Assembly (NCBI RefSeq): GCF_001983935.1
Contig: NZ_CP017641.1
Location: 5,861,001 to 5,925,000, forward strand
Source of the DNA: Fuerstiella marisgermanici
GTDB lineage: Bacteria; Planctomycetota; Planctomycetia; Planctomycetales; Planctomycetaceae
Direction: 5' to 3'
Length of the DNA stretch: 64,000 bases
The notes under the pieces are model-generated. The model ran no database searches and was not told where the DNA came from. It was given only the letters and a program-made list of their open reading frames with translations. The stretch's first letter is position 1; the number at the start of each line of letters is the position of its first letter. The position numbers were made by a program, and so were the translations under genes. Shown here piece after piece: positions 26,647-36,044 of this stretch.

Positions 26647-27963
26647 CTACTTGCCGATGCAGTAAAGGTGCTCGAACGTTCTAAGATACAGCTTCCCATC
26701 AGCCACGGCCGGCGAGGCTCGCATGCCTGACGGAAGGCGACTTTTGCTGACGAGTTCGAATTTGTCGCCAGTCCGAATTACGATCATATCGCCTTCGACA
26801 TTGAAGCAATAAATCAGCCCATTTGCGTAGATCGGAGACGCGACGTGGTCGCCGCCGATGCGCCCCTTCCAGATTTCTTCGCCCGTTTTTGCGTCCAGAC
26901 AAATCGCCACGCCAGTATCAGTAACCATGTAGAACCGACCGTCAATCAGCAGTGGCGTGGCCAAGCGCGAATTTCCCTTTACGCGATCCCAACGGATGTT
27001 GGTGTCCGTGACATCGCCCTTCGTGGTTTGGTCGACTTCGATCGCAACCGTATGAGCATTCCGATCGCCCGTATTGATGATGACAAGGTTTTCAAAGAAG
27101 GCCGGCGGCGTGGCTGCGTTGAAGTTGGCGTGACGGATCTTCCAAATCTCCTCGCCCGTCATGGCGTCGTATCCGTAGGCGGCTCGCGAACCGATCGAGA
27201 TGATCTGCGTCTTGCCGCCGACTTTCAGCAGCCCCGGTGTGCCGAACGCTTTTCGCAGGTCGCCTTCGCGTTTCGGGTTGCCGTCTTTGTCCAGGTCGCC
27301 GTAGTCGGTGGTTCGGTCGGTTCGCCAGATGGACTCGCCGGTCGTCTTGTTGAGTGCCGTCAGATACTGATGGCTGGCTCCGTCAAAGGTCAGAATCAGT
27401 AGGTCTTCAAAGATCACTGGCGACGACCCGGGGCCTCGATAATGACGGCACTTCAAATCACGCCGCTGCCATTCGACTTCAGCCGTTTCAGGGTTTAGTC
27501 TGGCCGTGCCGTATTCGCCAAAGTGGACGTACACCGCATCGCTCTCCAGCACGCATGACGGCGACGCGTAAGTGTTAACATCGTTGAACAGTGGCTCCGG
27601 GTCTTCGTTTTCAAACAGCAGCTTGTGATGAAGAACTTCGCCGCTGTTCGCATCGATGCAATAAACCCATTGCTTCGCCCCGTCTTCGGTTGCCGATGTA
27701 AACCACACCTTGCCGCCACCGATCACTGGCGTGGAATTGCCCAAGTTCTCGAGCGGTGTCTTCCACTTGATGTTTTCACCCGTCGCCACGTTGAACTCGG
27801 TAGGCAGCCCCTTTGCATTTACTTCGTCAACAAATCCGTCCTTGGTGGGCCCGTTACGATCGGGCCACGGCAGGCTGTCTTCTGCTGCGGTGAACTGACA
27901 ACAAAGCAGGGCGGCCATCAGAGAAACGAAGGGAAGTTTGCTAAACATGGCGGAAGGCTTCAT
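26647..27963 (-). CDS. Secreted PQQ-like (pyrrolo-quinoline quinone) beta-propeller protein, first copy
   Basis: A 438-residue exported protein with a signal peptide ending near CCQFTAAED. The rest is a beta-propeller built from repeats of the pattern GKVWFTSATEDG...YCIDANSGEVLHH, and EEIWKGRIGGD, as in PQQ-binding-like/BamB-like proteins. Start could be the ATG at 27963 or the one at 27948 (MFSKLPFV); a longer frame to 28077 lacks a signal peptide at its front. Such proteins are numerous in planctomycetes, and none of the usual PQQ dehydrogenase active-site features stand out, so an enzymatic role is unproven. Confidence 0.82.
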   Translation of the reverse strand: MKPSAMFSKLPFVSLMAALLCCQFTAAEDSLPWPDRNGPTKDGFVDEVNAKGLPTEFNVATGENIKWKTPLENLGNSTPVIGGGKVWFTSATEDGAKQWVYCIDANSGEVLHHKLLFENEDPEPLFNDVNTYASPSCVLESDAVYVHFGEYGTARLNPETAEVEWQRRDLKCRHYRGPGSSPVIFEDLLILTFDGASHQYLTALNKTTGESIWRTDRTTDYGDLDKDGNPKREGDLRKAFGTPGLLKVGGKTQIISIGSRAAYGYDAMTGEEIWKIRHANFNAATPPAFFENLVIINTGDRNAHTVAIEVDQTTKGDVTDTNIRWDRVKGNSRLATPLLIDGRFYMVTDTGVAICLDAKTGEEIWKGRIGGDHVASPIYANGLIYCFNVEGDMIVIRTGDKFELVSKSRLPSGMRASPAVADGKLYLRTFEHLYCIGK

Positions 27964-28234
27964 GTGGTGACGAAACGCGGAGAACGAGGCACAATAGAGC
28001 AGTTTACCTAAACACGTGGCCGCGTGGGGCTCGTGGGAACAGGCGATTTGCTGTCGAAGACGGTTCGCCGCGGCCACAAGTCAGCGTAACACGCTGTAGC
28101 TTCCACAGCTTAGCGTGGTTGCCGCCACAATTCCCGCGTTCCGGCCAGGATTGAAGGGTTCGCGATCCTGACTCCCACTCGCTCGGCAAGACGCCGAGGC
28201 CGCAACTCACCAAAGTGGAAACGAACCTGCCGCT

Positions 28235-29737
28235 TTATAGCCTCGGTTCGCCAACGTAATCAACGATGGCTTCTACAATGCCATCCCACGTATAAGTTGT
28301 TGCTTCTGTGTCTACAATCAGGCCAGCTTCCTTAGCCGCTGCTGTTGTGACAGGACTGATAGTGGCGAGTTTCGCATTCAAGTGAAACGGTTCCAGCCCA
28401 TGCGTCTTCACCATCGCGGCGAACTGACGCGCAATCGATGGGCTACTTAGGCCGACCCAGTCGAGCTCCGCAACGTTGGCCGAAAATTCGGTAGCGTCGT
28501 CGTTGCGATACACGACGCACTCGGTGACGTTCGCTCCGGCTTCACGCAGAGTGTTTGGCAGCACATCGCGGCCCCGATTGGCTCGCGCCCACAACACATT
28601 CTGCCCTTCAACCAGCGGAGCCAACTCAGCTGCCAGCGCCTCGGCGCGAAAAGAATCGGGGACGACGTCGGCTCGCAGCGAATGCTGTTCCAGGGCCTTT
28701 GCCGTCGAAGATCCAATGGCGGCGATCTTTAGGTGCCCAAGTCGTCTGACGTCACCGCCGGTGCCCCACAAACGCTGCATGAATGCTGCAACGCCGTTGA
28801 CGCTGGTGAGAATCAGCCACTGATACTGGTCGAGCTGCTGCAACGTTTTGTCGACCACCGCCAGACCCGCATCGTCGACGGGATTGATTTCGATCAGAGG
28901 CATGATGACCGGCTGGCCGCTGAGGGCGGTGATCTTGTTTGCGATAATGTCGCACTGATGTTGTGGTCGTGTGATTCCGATCCGCTGACCGAACAACGGC
29001 CGTTCCTCAAACCACGACGCGCCTTGCCGAAGGCTGACACATTCACCAACCACGATCAGCGACGGTGGATTCAGGCCCGCCGCTTCAACGGCCTCAGGCA
29101 GATCACTGAGTGTCGACGTCACCACCTTTTGATTTGGCAGAGACGCTTTGCAAATGACAGCGGCCTCGGTGTCGGGCGGCTTGCCTTCAAGAATAAGCTG
29201 CTCGCAGATGTTGCGAATGCGGCCGAGTCCCATGTAAAAAACGAGCGTACCCGGAAACGCGGCCAGCGCCGCATAATCCAGGCGGCTCGCGTCGCGCGAG
29301 GGATCTTCGTGTCCCGTCACGAACGCCACGGCTGACGCGATGTCGCGATGGGTAAACGAAAAGCCAGCGTACTCGCCAGCCGCCGTCGCCGCCGTAATGC
29401 CAGGAACAACTTCGAACGGGATCCCAGCCGCTTCCAAAGCCGCCGCCTCCTCGCTGCCTCGACCAAAGATATACGGATCGCCGCCTTTTAGCCGAACAAC
29501 GGTCTTCCCAGCCGTCGCTTCTGCGATTAGACGATCGTTTATGTCGGCCTGCGGGACAGTCTTATCGGACCCGACTTTTGTGCGAGCCGTACGTTCGCAA
29601 ACTCCGCTGGTGAGCCGCAATAGCAGCGAATTGGCGAGGCCGTCGTAGAGTACAAGGTCGGCCTTTGCCAGGACTTCGGCCCCACGCAATGTGAGCAGGC
29701 CGGGATCGCCAGGCCCGGCTCCGACCAGATAGACCAT
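28235..29737 (-). CDS. Fused uroporphyrinogen-III C-methyltransferase and uroporphyrinogen-III synthase
   Basis: A 500-residue fusion protein (CobA/HemD type). Residues about 1-240 form the SAM-dependent methyltransferase (VYLVGAGPGDPGLLTLRG at the start, VRLKGGDPYIFGRG near 75), which makes precorrin-2 for sirohaem and B12. Residues about 250-500 form the HemD-like synthase (GQRIGITRPQHQ, then LTSVNGVAAF). This fusion is known in several bacteria. I chose the ATG at 29737; a GTG four codons earlier overlaps the stop of the NHL gene upstream. The 8-base gap suggests co-transcription with the NHL gene. Confidence 0.92.
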   Translation of the reverse strand: MVYLVGAGPGDPGLLTLRGAEVLAKADLVLYDGLANSLLLRLTSGVCERTARTKVGSDKTVPQADINDRLIAEATAGKTVVRLKGGDPYIFGRGSEEAAALEAAGIPFEVVPGITAATAAGEYAGFSFTHRDIASAVAFVTGHEDPSRDASRLDYAALAAFPGTLVFYMGLGRIRNICEQLILEGKPPDTEAAVICKASLPNQKVVTSTLSDLPEAVEAAGLNPPSLIVVGECVSLRQGASWFEERPLFGQRIGITRPQHQCDIIANKITALSGQPVIMPLIEINPVDDAGLAVVDKTLQQLDQYQWLILTSVNGVAAFMQRLWGTGGDVRRLGHLKIAAIGSSTAKALEQHSLRADVVPDSFRAEALAAELAPLVEGQNVLWARANRGRDVLPNTLREAGANVTECVVYRNDDATEFSANVAELDWVGLSSPSIARQFAAMVKTHGLEPFHLNAKLATISPVTTAAAKEAGLIVDTEATTYTWDGIVEAIVDYVGEPRL

Positions 29738-29745
29738 GCCTGTCG

Positions 29746-30834
29746 TCACGGCGTGAAAACTCGCACGCGGTGGTTGCTGCTGTCGCCGATGTACACTTTA
29801 CCAGCGTCGTCGACGAAGACGCCATGAGGCCGGTCCATGCGGCATTTGAGTGGGTCGCCATCGGGCCCGTCACCCTTTTTTCCGTCGCCCACGATTGTTT
29901 CAATGTTGCCGCTGTCCGCTCGGATGACTCGGACGGTATGGCTTTCGGTATCAGCCAGATAGATATCACCGTTCGGCCCCAACGCGACGCCCTTCGGTCC
30001 CGAAAGCTTTGCCATTTTTGCGGGGCCGCCGTCGCCCGTGTATCCATTTTTTCCGGTGCCGGCCAGATGATGCAGCGTGCCGTGCTGCAGGTCCATGCGG
30101 TAGACAGCGTTGCCTTCACGCAGCGCCAGAATCAGGCTGTGCTTGCCGTCGAAGTCGAGTGCTCGTGGGCCATCTAACGGCGTGCCGGAAGTTTTCGCAC
30201 CGTCCGGCGTTGGCTTGCGTTCGCCGGTGCCGCTAAAAGTTGTGACGATGCCGGAAGCAAGTTCAACCTTGCGAACGCGGTGATTTCCGATGTCGCAAAT
30301 ATAGAGGTTGCCGGAATTGTCGAGTGCGATCGAATGCGGTCGGTGGAACGTCGCTTTGACGGCCGGGCCGCCGTCGCCGGAGAAACCTTTTTCGCCGGTT
30401 CCCGCCACAAGAGAAATCACGCCGGTTTTTGCGTCGACTCGCCGGACGATGTTGTTAATCATCTCAACGAAGAACATGTTACCGCTTTTGTCGAAGCGAA
30501 CTTCATACGGTTCGTTCAGTTTGGCCGCCGTTGCTGGTCCACCATTGCCGGAATAGCCCGGTTCGCCAGTCCCTGCGACGGTCGTAATGGTGTGAGTTTG
30601 CATGTCAATTCGTCGGACGACATGCGAACCGACCTGACAGACGTACAAAGCCTTGTCCGGTCCGATCACCACCCCGAAAGGCTGTGACACGGCGGCATCT
30701 ACGGCTGGGCCGCCATCGCCGGAAAACCCATCGGTATGATTGCCTGCGATGGTCTTCACGTCGGCCGCATGGGTTACGGCTGCGACGTATAACAACACGA
30801 CGAAACAGAACAGGCGCGGTAAAACTCGCGTCAT
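29746..30834 (-). CDS. Secreted NHL-repeat beta-propeller protein
   Basis: A 362-residue exported protein. The signal peptide ends near VTHAADV. Six or so NHL repeats follow, with the recurring core TVAGTGEPGYSGNGGPA followed by PYEVRFDKSGNMFFVE and NIVRRVD. This is an extracytoplasmic propeller of binding or scaffold type; no catalytic motif is visible. I chose the ATG at 30834; the frame extends to 30990 but the extra residues precede a normal signal peptide. Confidence 0.87.
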   Translation of the reverse strand: MTRVLPRLFCFVVLLYVAAVTHAADVKTIAGNHTDGFSGDGGPAVDAAVSQPFGVVIGPDKALYVCQVGSHVVRRIDMQTHTITTVAGTGEPGYSGNGGPATAAKLNEPYEVRFDKSGNMFFVEMINNIVRRVDAKTGVISLVAGTGEKGFSGDGGPAVKATFHRPHSIALDNSGNLYICDIGNHRVRKVELASGIVTTFSGTGERKPTPDGAKTSGTPLDGPRALDFDGKHSLILALREGNAVYRMDLQHGTLHHLAGTGKNGYTGDGGPAKMAKLSGPKGVALGPNGDIYLADTESHTVRVIRADSGNIETIVGDGKKGDGPDGDPLKCRMDRPHGVFVDDAGKVYIGDSSNHRVRVFTP

Positions 30835-30993
30835 GGCAATCTCCGAATTGGAAACCGTCCCGAGATGAAAGTGGCTGCGGCTTCCGAGCTGCAGCGCCAA
30901 GGAAAGACTGCGGCCGAAAGCCCCAGTCACGTTGACCCGGAATTTCACCTGATGAAGTCTTGTCCTCAGGCGAATTCCCGATTGGCACAACGT

Positions 30994-31617
30994 CTAGTCG
31001 TCAGCCGGAGCCAGATTCATGGCTGGCTGAGAGACCGCCGCGGTGGCCGCATTCCACGCTGCGAAGAACACCGGGACAGCGATCAGATTTCCGACAATCG
31101 TTCCGCGTGCGAACGGCAGTGCTAAGGTAAAACAATTCACTAAACCAGCCGCTGTTCGCGGATAGCTGTCCGGCCAGACGTACCACACACCGAAGTTACT
31201 CACGAGAAAGTAAGTCACCACTGAGGCCAGACCACCAAAGCAAACGGCCGCGTATTTTTTTGGAGGGATGACTGTGCCGAGGAAGAAAATCAATCCATAA
31301 ACTGCGTAGTCGAACGGCCAGCTCGCAAAAAATCCGTAGCCTGTCTTCCAGTGAATCAAGCAGTCCGTGGCCACGCGAATGGCCAAAGGCAGCAACACGG
31401 CCAGCGGGTGCTTGAAGACAGATCCACAAAACAGAGCCAGTGCCACCATTGTGCCGAGATTCGCCATCGGCGTATCGGCCAACCTTAGACACACGGTCAG
31501 CAGGCAGGCAGCAAACACCACGGCAATCTGCTTCGCCGAAAATCGCGAGGACACTTTGCTCGCCGACGAATCAGGATTTGAGGCCGCGTACGGATTGGAT
31601 GCGGTTTCTTGTGACAT
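30994..31617 (-). CDS. Multi-pass membrane protein (DUF6580-like)
   Basis: A 207-residue integral membrane protein. After a Ser/Ala-rich cytoplasmic front (1-27) come about five to six hydrophobic segments (about 29-45, 53-70, 72-88, 99-118, 122-142, 170-195). The pattern (ANLGTMVALALFCGSVF, then WPFDYAVYGLIFFLG and FGVWYVWPDSYPRT) resembles small predicted membrane proteins now called DUF6580; some are adjacent to vitamin-transport genes. A transport role is inference. It ends 159 bases before the NHL gene on the same strand. Confidence 0.7.
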   Translation of the reverse strand: MSQETASNPYAASNPDSSASKVSSRFSAKQIAVVFAACLLTVCLRLADTPMANLGTMVALALFCGSVFKHPLAVLLPLAIRVATDCLIHWKTGYGFFASWPFDYAVYGLIFFLGTVIPPKKYAAVCFGGLASVVTYFLVSNFGVWYVWPDSYPRTAAGLVNCFTLALPFARGTIVGNLIAVPVFFAAWNAATAAVSQPAMNLAPADD

Positions 31618-31764
31618 GACGTTCTATGTTGAATTGGGATCGCGTTTGAAATTTAACCAGAGGCAGTTCAGCCCTGCAGCGCATGAGCCGCGAAGCTCCG
31701 TTTGCGAACAGAACGTCTGCAACGACCGAAATTCCGTTCACAAAACACGGGACCGGACAAGCGG

Positions 31765-32745
31765 CTAGCCACTGGCTCGCTTCAGCCGATCGTTCAGGGC
31801 GACGCCAAGCCCGGTCGGCGGAAAGCTGTGAGCGATGATAACGTCCAGATTCTGTGAGTCGAGACTTCTGAGCCCCGCGAAGAAATTTGCGGCGCAAGTT
31901 TGCAGGTCCGCCGTCTCGGACAACCGCTCTACCGCGTCGAAACCACTCGCCACCTCACTGGCCCCATAAGTGAGCAAACCACTGCGTTTTCCGACGACTG
32001 GAACCGCTGTCTGCCCCGAAGCAATCACTGTCAGCAGAGTAGCCGGGGCATAGTGACGGCTGAGCATGCCGGGCGATGGCTGTGCAGAATCATCCCGCGA
32101 CGGGTCGCTGACAGCTCGCGCAACCGGCCCAATGACGGCTTCAAGGTCCTCGATCGGAAGTCCGCCGGGTCGCAAAACCGTTGGTACTTTCGTCATCAGC
32201 GACAATACGGTCGACTCCACGCCGACACCGCAGGGGCCGCCGTCCAACACTAAGTCGACGCGACCATCGAGCCCATCCCGCACGTGCAGAGCCGTCGTCG
32301 GACTGATACCGCCAAACGGATTCGCACTGGGCGCCGCTACGGGGCAACCGGCCGCCGAAAGCAGTTCGAGAGCGAGCGGGTGATTCGGGACGCGAATTCC
32401 CACGCCCGGCAATCCGGCCGTCACGAGATCCGATATTTCGTCGCGTTTCGGCAACACCAGCGTGAGCGGTCCCGGCCAGAAGGCGTCGGCCAGCTGCTGA
32501 GCAACTTGTGGAAAATCCAGCACCAATTCGCGGACAGACTCCACGTTGGCCGCATGAACGATCAGCGGGTCAAACGTCGGCCGCTGCTTGGATTCGAAAA
32601 TTCGAGCGACAGAAACCGGATTTCTTGCATCCGCGCCCAGCCCGTACACCGTTTCCGTGGGAAAGGCGACCAATCCGCCGTTTCGCAGCATATCTGCGGC
32701 AGCGGAGACGTCGCGTGTCAGGACTGTTTTTGAAGTGGGAGGCAT
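31765..32745 (-). CDS. L-threonylcarbamoyladenylate synthase (Sua5 type)
   Basis: Makes the threonylcarbamoyl-AMP intermediate for the t6A modification of tRNAs that read ANN codons. Length 326 residues, so it is the long Sua5 form. A YrdC domain (about 10-200) has GGLVAFPTETVYGLG near 28-42, then SANPFGGISPT and the DGGPCGVGVESTV motif. A C-terminal Sua5 domain follows (about 230-326). Another t6A enzyme, TsaB, is encoded at 58901-59602 in this window. Confidence 0.92.
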   Translation of the reverse strand: MPPTSKTVLTRDVSAAADMLRNGGLVAFPTETVYGLGADARNPVSVARIFESKQRPTFDPLIVHAANVESVRELVLDFPQVAQQLADAFWPGPLTLVLPKRDEISDLVTAGLPGVGIRVPNHPLALELLSAAGCPVAAPSANPFGGISPTTALHVRDGLDGRVDLVLDGGPCGVGVESTVLSLMTKVPTVLRPGGLPIEDLEAVIGPVARAVSDPSRDDSAQPSPGMLSRHYAPATLLTVIASGQTAVPVVGKRSGLLTYGASEVASGFDAVERLSETADLQTCAANFFAGLRSLDSQNLDVIIAHSFPPTGLGVALNDRLKRASG

Positions 32746-33020
32746 TTTGGCAATTCGAGCGGACGGGCACGAGGCCGGACGGACGATCTGAATTTCACGC
32801 GATTCGGCACGAGTTCAGCGAAGCCGCTATAACGGGATGTCTGATCGCGAACGCCCGGATCGTTGCGGCGGCGAGCAGATGATAAGCGAGGAGCGGCGAT
32901 TATGACGGCCGGGCCGCGAAGAAATTTGGCGTTCTGTGGACAGAAGACGGCAATCCACGAACAATGCGAGTGACATGAGAGTTAGCGTTTTATTGAACCC
33001 CGGCGGACACGGTGAGAAAA

Positions 33021-33680
33021 ATGCCTGATGCTGGCGTACTGGCAACCATACTACTAATCGTGGGCCTATTCCTGCTCGCGCTGGAACTGATGGTCCCCAG
33101 CTTCGGAATGATCGGCATCTTGTCGGCCATCGCTTTGCTGGTTTCTGCGTGGAGCGCGTGGCAAGCGTGGTGGGGCACAAGTCCCGGCTTCTTCTGGACG
33201 TACGCTGCCTTCTGGCTGCTGGGAATTCCGTCCGTGCTGGGCGGGGCGCTGTTTCTGTTGCAGAACACAAGTCTGGGCGACCGCCTCGTACTGCGTGGAC
33301 CAAGGGCTGCATCCAAATCGACTTCCGTCCAGGAACAGAATCGCCTGGAAGCACTCATTGGTCGCGTCGGCGAAGCTCAATCACTGCTGACGCCCGGCGG
33401 GATGGTGACAGTGGACCACGAAAGGTATCATGCCGAATCGCCAGGAATGATGGTCGAATCCGGCACGCCCATTAAAGTGGTCGGTGTGAAGGGAAATCGC
33501 CTGGTGGTGAAGGTGCATGACCCGAATCAGGCGGTCAAGGCACCAGCCTCGGCCAAAGGTTCTGATTCGAAAGCCGATCCGCTGGCCGATACGATTGCGG
33601 CGGTCGACCTGACAGATGCAGTGACAGACGATGACGAGGATACTTCGGCGAGTCTTGACTTCGACATTCCCGAAGATTGA
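33021..33680 (+). CDS. NfeD-like membrane protein, partner of FloA
   Basis: A 219-residue short-form NfeD protein without a protease domain. Three hydrophobic segments at the front (about 5-25, 27-48, 58-80) are followed by a small OB-fold beta domain (RVGEAQSLLTPGGMVTVDHERYHAES, PIKVVGVKGNRLVVK). The tail is acidic. I start at 33021, preceded by GGTGAG as ribosome-binding site; a GTG at 33012 is possible. The gene is 24 bases before floA. NfeD proteins accompany flotillin/stomatin-type proteins in membrane-domain organisation. Confidence 0.85.
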   Translation: MPDAGVLATILLIVGLFLLALELMVPSFGMIGILSAIALLVSAWSAWQAWWGTSPGFFWTYAAFWLLGIPSVLGGALFLLQNTSLGDRLVLRGPRAASKSTSVQEQNRLEALIGRVGEAQSLLTPGGMVTVDHERYHAESPGMMVESGTPIKVVGVKGNRLVVKVHDPNQAVKAPASAKGSDSKADPLADTIAAVDLTDAVTDDDEDTSASLDFDIPED

Positions 33681-33704
33681 CAAGAGAAATAACAGGAACC
33701 AAAC

Positions 33705-34745
33705 ATGCTCACTCAGATGTTGACCTTCATGCAGATTTCCGGCGGCCAATGGGTCGTGATCGTGGTGATCCTGCTGGTGGCGATCATCGCGCTCGCGATC
33801 TTCGCTCAGTTTGCCAGCCTGTGGCTGCAGTGCGTGATGACCCGAGCAAACGTTACGCTGTGGGATCTGGTCACAATGCGATTTCGAAAGGTGAACCCCA
33901 CCGTCATTGTTCGCAGCATGATTATGGCTGTGCAGGCGGGGCTGACGAAAAACTACCCGATCACACGAGCCAAGCTGGAAGCCCACTACCTTGCTGGCGG
34001 CAACGTGCCCAACGTGATTCGAGCCCTCATTGCAGCGCAACGAGCTCAGATCGATCTCGACTGGGAAACGGCTCAGGCAATCGACCTTGCCGGACGAGAC
34101 ATCCTCGACGCCGTCCGCACGAGCGTGTATCCCAAAGTGATTGACTGCCCGGATCCGAAGCGAACGTCGGGAACTCTGGATGCCGTCGCCGGCGATGGCA
34201 TTCAACTTTGTGCTCGAGCCCGAGTGACCGTGCGAACCAACATCAGTCAGTTGATCGGCGGAGCAACCGAAGAAACCGTCATCGCTCGCGTGGGGCAGGG
34301 CATCGTACAGGCAATCGGCTCAACCGATTCGTACAAGCGAGTGCTCGAGAATCCCGACAGCATCAGCCGCATCGTGCTGGGGCAGGGCCTGGAAGGAAAT
34401 ACGGCGTACGAAATCGTATCGATCGACATCGCGGATATCGACGTGGGCGAAAACATCGGAGCTCGCCTGCAGGCCGACCAGGCCGAAGCCGACATGCAGG
34501 TCGCTCAGGCGAAGGCCGAACAACTGCGAGCGGACCAGACCGCGCGAGAGCAGGAAATGATCGCTCGCATTCAGGAAAACCGAGCCAAAGTCGTGCTGGC
34601 GGAAGCTCAGGTTCCCAAAGCTGTGGCAGAAGCGTTTGGCAGCGGAAAACTGGGACTGTTGGATTTCTACGAGCTGAAGAACGTGCAGGCCGATACAAAT
34701 ATGAGGCAGGCGATTGCCGGCAGCGGTTCCATCAGCAAAGACTAA
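33705..34745 (+). CDS. floA: Flotillin-like protein FloA
   Basis: A 346-residue SPFH-family protein that assembles at inner-membrane microdomains. A hydrophobic N-terminal segment (about 18-45, [17 protein letters not shown]) is followed by the SPFH region with the characteristic [21 protein letters not shown]. The C-terminal helix is rich in Ala, Glu and Gln ([17 protein letters not shown]). Length is normal for the UPF0365/FloA family. Its NfeD partner lies directly upstream and a coiled-coil protein follows after 49 bases. Confidence 0.93.
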   Translation: MLTQMLTFMQISGGQWVVIVVILLVAIIALAIFAQFASLWLQCVMTRANVTLWDLVTMRFRKVNPTVIVRSMIMAVQAGLTKNYPITRAKLEAHYLAGGNVPNVIRALIAAQRAQIDLDWETAQAIDLAGRDILDAVRTSVYPKVIDCPDPKRTSGTLDAVAGDGIQLCARARVTVRTNISQLIGGATEETVIARVGQGIVQAIGSTDSYKRVLENPDSISRIVLGQGLEGNTAYEIVSIDIADIDVGENIGARLQADQAEADMQVAQAKAEQLRADQTAREQEMIARIQENRAKVVLAEAQVPKAVAEAFGSGKLGLLDFYELKNVQADTNMRQAIAGSGSISKD

Positions 34746-34794
34746 TAGCGGACCCAGCTTTGTTCCTGTCGCAAAAATTTGAGTCGGATCTGTC

Positions 34795-35433
34795 ATGGAA
34801 ATTCAAGCCATCTTCTTCCTGATCGTCGTCGTCTTCAGCGTGATCCAATCGATCATGAAGGCGGCCAAAGAGAAGGCTCAAAAGCAACAGCAGCTGATGA
34901 AGCCGGCGCCTGAACGTCGGCAGAAAGCTCAAAGTGAAATCGAAGCGTTTCTGGCTCAGGTCACCGGTGGCGGCGCTGTCGCCCAGGCAGTCGATCCGCA
35001 GGAAGAAGAAGATCGAAAACGGCGGCAACGCGATCAGGCAGAAGCACGCAAGCGGCGGCAGCTTAAAAAGAAACGCGAACAGCAGGCCGCCGAGCGTCGA
35101 GTGGCGAACGCTCGTTCGCAGGGCAATCAGCCGAAAAAGAAGAAACGTACCGGCGTCGCAGAGCATGTCGACCAGTACATGGGCAAACATATCAACACGC
35201 ACCGGGATCGTGATACCGGCGAATATGTCGATGTGGCAATCGCCGACAGCGTCAACGCACACCTTGGCCGCCGCGACGCCGAAATGCCCGCATTAACGGT
35301 CACTCGGCACCAGAACACAGCGGCCGCCAACACTATTGCCGACCTGCTGCGTAGTCCGACGGGCATCCGCAACGCGATATTGGTTAACGAAATCCTATCG
35401 CGACCAAAGGCGTTGCGAGGCCCGGCAGAGTAG
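34795..35433 (+). CDS. Hypothetical membrane-anchored coiled-coil protein downstream of floA
   Basis: A 212-residue protein I do not recognise. One hydrophobic N-terminal segment (3-17, IQAIFFLIVVVFSVI) would anchor it in the membrane. Residues about 22-120 are highly charged, rich in Lys, Arg, Gln and Glu, and probably form a long helix or coiled coil. Residues 120-212 are more mixed (HVDQYMGKHINTHRDRDTGEY, IADLLRSPTGIRNAIL) and may be a small globular domain. The position behind nfeD-floA suggests a role at the same membrane domains, but this is inference. Confidence 0.75.
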   Translation: MEIQAIFFLIVVVFSVIQSIMKAAKEKAQKQQQLMKPAPERRQKAQSEIEAFLAQVTGGGAVAQAVDPQEEEDRKRRQRDQAEARKRRQLKKKREQQAAERRVANARSQGNQPKKKKRTGVAEHVDQYMGKHINTHRDRDTGEYVDVAIADSVNAHLGRRDAEMPALTVTRHQNTAAANTIADLLRSPTGIRNAILVNEILSRPKALRGPAE

Positions 35434-35526
35434 CGAATCGGACGCACGCCCGTTCGCCACCGAGTTCATCCTGACCGGTCTGGCCACAACAGATTTCCCC
35501 CCTGTGGCATTCGGCCTTTCACACGG

Positions 35527-35808
35527 TTACTCAGTGCGAGCCGTGATTTCCAACAGGTGGTAGCCGAACTGTGTTTTCACTGGACCATGCACGGTGTTCA
35601 ACGCTTCGTTGAAGACAACCTGATCGAATTCCGGCACCATCTGTCCCTCACCAAACGTACCCAAATCGCCGCCTTTGGCTCCAGAAGGACACTGGCTGTG
35701 TTCTTTGGCAACATCAGCGAAGTCGGCCCCTTGTTCGATCTGCTGCTTCAGATCCTGACAGGTGGATTCTTCGGGAACGAGAATGTGGCGAGCGGCTGCG
35801 GTTGCCAT
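35527..35808 (-). CDS. ppiC: Parvulin-type peptidyl-prolyl cis-trans isomerase
   Basis: A 93-residue single-domain parvulin, the same length and layout as E. coli PpiC. ARHILVPEE starts strand 1, QIEQGADFADVAKEHSQCPSGAKGG covers the helix and active-site Cys, FGEGQMVPEFDQVVF follows, and TQFGYHLLEI ends it. No signal peptide, so it is probably cytoplasmic. It catalyses prolyl bond isomerisation in folding proteins. Confidence 0.92.
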   Translation of the reverse strand: MATAAARHILVPEESTCQDLKQQIEQGADFADVAKEHSQCPSGAKGGDLGTFGEGQMVPEFDQVVFNEALNTVHGPVKTQFGYHLLEITARTE

Positions 35809-36044
35809 GATGCGTAAGCTTTCTGTTTGTAACTAAGCGGTTCCGAGTGAAGTTCTAACGCTGGAAAGCTAACATTTCCGATCGTCACCTTCGACCGATC
35901 TTTCGACATCATTCCAAATTCTCACGAGGCCAGTGCCTCAGACGATCGAGCGGCCGCTCAGAAACTCGCCGTTCTCACTTAGAAAACTTGACTCAACGTG
36001 AACAAGTTTCGTTCCATCCGAAGTCCAACAATCCGAAATACACC

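Noticed and set aside
28733-29335. 200-codon plus-strand frame
   Set aside because: Antisense to the CobA-HemD fusion gene.
33381-34205. 274-codon minus-strand frame
   Set aside because: Antisense to nfeD and floA, which are unmistakable. Composition is high in His and Asp as expected for a shadow frame.
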